This document shows, in pieces, positions 62,170-64,000 of a stretch of DNA of 64,000 bases. The stretch covers positions 453,132-517,131 of the forward strand of contig VXAY01002202.1 in assembly GCA_013399855.1 (NCBI GenBank), written 5' to 3'. Position 1 is the first letter of the stretch. Every line of letters begins with the position of its first letter. Made by a program: the position numbers and the translations under genes. The DNA comes from Oxyruncus cristatus. Lineage: Eukaryota > Chordata > Aves > Passeriformes > Cotingidae. A model generated the notes under the pieces. It made no database searches. It worked only from the letters and a program-made list of their open reading frames with translations, and was not told where the DNA came from.

Positions 62170-62606
62170 GGGGATATCAGGAAATCTCTAGTCCAACCTC
62201 TTTGTCGAAGTTCTCAGGTCAGACCGAGTGGACCAGGACTGTATCCAGTCTGGCATAAAAAACCTGCAAGGATGGAGATGATTATACAACCTCCCTGGGC
62301 AGCCTGACTGTCCTCTTCGTGAGTTTCTGACAGTAGGTTTCCACCCATCACCTCCGAGATATCTCTTCTCCAGGCTTAAATATTCAAGCTCATTTTGTGT
62401 CTTTCCACAGGGAAAGTGGTCCTGTCCCTGACAATGGTGAAGGCCTTCTGCTGAGCTTATTCCACTTTATTGACATCTGTCTTGTGTTGGGGAGTCACAA
62501 ATGAGGCACAGTGACCTGGTGCAGCCTGAAAAGTGCTGAGTAGTGGGAAATAATCCGTCCTTTTATCTTCTGGTTATGGTTTGAACATGGTGTTAATGCA
62601 GGAAAC
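62170..62606 (-). mobile_element. CR1 LINE fragment (minus strand)
   Basis: Reversed CR1 tail of an older subfamily. Its passages in order are 'tctctagtccaacctctttg', 'caaggatggagatgattatacaacctccctgggcagcctg', 'gatatctcttctccaggctt', 'ggtgaaggccttctgctgagctta', 'cttgtgttggggagtcacaaatgaggcac' and 'gtgctgagtagtgggaaataatc'. It lacks the terminal ATTCT repeats on the left, and similarity fades near 62606. There are several indels relative to the consensus, including loss of ~50 bp in the middle. Confidence 0.9.
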
Positions 62607-64000
62607 AAATCATGTAGATATTGAGAGGTTTTGGTGTTCCAGGCATTAATGAAGTTGAGAGGAAAGGGCATAGCAACACAGTAGCCTGCCTGTGGGACTG
62701 CTGAGTTGGTTCACCTCTTGCACAAGGCACTGTAGACATGGATTGCATTGTGCCCTTTCTGTCATTATGGTACAGGAACATTAGTGCAGATTCAAAAAGG
62801 GTCTAAGTGCCTCAAACAAAAATGTATAGAATTTAGCATTCAGAGACACTCTTTGAGATTATTCTGATTTACTAGATGTTTCCCTTTTTCAATCCAGGGG
62901 CTTCCTATTAATTGGTGCTTTAATTATGCCCATAGTATCACTCAGTAAAACATACTTTATTCTCTGAATACAAATTACAGTGTACTGTGGGGTTAGGTTT
63001 GGTCTGTATCCATACTGTGACTCTATAGATCTATGATATAGAAAATATTTTGTAGGTTTTGTGTTTGAAGTACTGTGAGGGCTTTGAGTAACATTTGCAT
63101 AGCAGGTGACCATAAAGTGCATACCCCAGGGAGTGTCATGATGAACATTAAGAATGCAACACCTACTCGAATAGTCTTGGAGAATTTCTTAATATGGTCA
63201 GGAAAAAAACCGTGGTTCTATCTGGTTGTTAATATTTACTGGAAAAGGTGTCTGGTGAGAATTGCCATCCAAAACGTTTCTGGAGTTGTCTCTTCCAGCT
63301 AATGGCAGACTAAACTTCGCCAGGGAGTACGGAAAGAGTCTTGGACATTCTTTCTGGCTGTTTTCCAACTATAGTACAGATGTTGTTTAAAGCTCTCAAT
63401 ATGCATAGGGATTACCCTTCTCTGAGTGGTCAAGTGCACTGATTTAGTTCAATAGTGTGACTGAGACTTTCTAATGATCATCCCTGTAAACCTTCAAATT
63501 AGGAAGTAGCTGTAGGACTGAAAATCATTTGACTTCCCAGAAAAAAACTGAGAAGATGTTTCTGAGACCTGGTCTTTTTCAGGAATTTATGTTAGTGTTT
63601 AGGTCTGATGTTTAAAGTTAATTCCTGCAGCTTTTGGAAGTGTTTGCCATATTGCAAGTTTTTTTCTGTGTATTCAGGAATGTGAAATTTCCAGGTTTAG
63701 TGAAAACAAAAAGCAAAGTGCAAATTTAGCAAGACTAGCAGTTTATTTTGCGAGAGAGTCCTATTTCTGGTTCCGGGATGCTTTAGGTTTACTTTGAATA
63801 GAACCTTTGTGTACTACTTTCCCAGCTGTGTCTAATAAAACAAGAATATACCTGAAATGTAAGTGCTCAATTCTTTATTGCCTCGTGTTCTTTAGTCATG
63901 TAGAAAATGGAAGTATGGTAACAATGGTATTGCACTATGAGGAATTCAATACTAAGTCGTTTTTTTCATCATCAGTTTACAAGGGGGGGGTTGGGTTTTG
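62607..64000. other. AT-rich stretch to the window end
   Basis: No repeat family or gene recognised. The last bases include a G8 run (63983-63990) followed by TTGGGTTTTG. Confidence 0.5.

Noticed and set aside
1..64000. CRISPR arrays, bacterial operons, prophage, tRNA and rRNA genes
   Set aside because: No regularly spaced direct repeats, no long frames with ribosome-binding sites, no recognisable tRNA cloverleaf or rRNA sequence. The repeat content is avian.

Overview
The window looks like gene-poor nuclear DNA from a bird. The evidence is the set of interspersed repeats: many truncated CR1 LINE copies in both orientations, several with the typical CR1 3' end (runs like ATTCTGTGATTCTATG) or the CR1 reverse-transcriptase motif, plus ERV LTRs of the avian ERVL kind (TGTGGTGGGTT-type ends, LTR body beginning TGTATTGGG, polyadenylation region AATAAATT followed by a C-rich stretch and a (T)CxAGTC box). 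The sequence is AT-rich, no reading frame exceeds 155 codons, and nothing resembles a bacterial gene or operon. I cannot name the species.

Layout. 1-325 and 1686-2047 are minus-strand CR1 pieces. 8197-8345 and 12038-12616 are plus-strand CR1 3' ends. 16474-17925 is a plus-strand CR1 split by a minus-strand solo LTR (17258-17828). 20990-21585 is a GC-richer block that may be a degraded LTR. 24542-25689 is an almost complete plus-strand ERVL-type solo LTR with long terminal inverted repeats and a near-perfect 5-bp target duplication. 40085-40665 is a CR1 piece covering the end of ORF1 and the start of ORF2, which is a rare part to survive. 41119-41470 is a minus-strand ERVL LTR fragment. 46838-47458 is a CR1 reverse-transcriptase fragment. 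54742-55512 is an old plus-strand ERVL LTR. 62170-62606 is a minus-strand CR1 piece. Microsatellites and homopolymers are scattered between.

Host genes. I see no complete gene. The best host-gene signal is a candidate internal exon on the plus strand at 15042-15147, open in exactly one frame and bounded by a good acceptor and a usable donor. Weaker plus-strand candidates lie at 36014-36130, 37247-37305, 39245-39327 and 58782-58979. The first four are phase-compatible with one another, so the window may lie inside a long intron-rich gene, but I do not recognise the protein and this is inference. Other coding-looking but unassigned stretches are on the minus strand at 14440-14722 and 47886-48430, and on the plus strand at 61676-61891.

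I find no CRISPR array, no rRNA or tRNA, and no previously undescribed system that the sequence alone can support. The interest lies in nested transposon history, in unidentified coding relics and in a few GC-elevated blocks without assignment.
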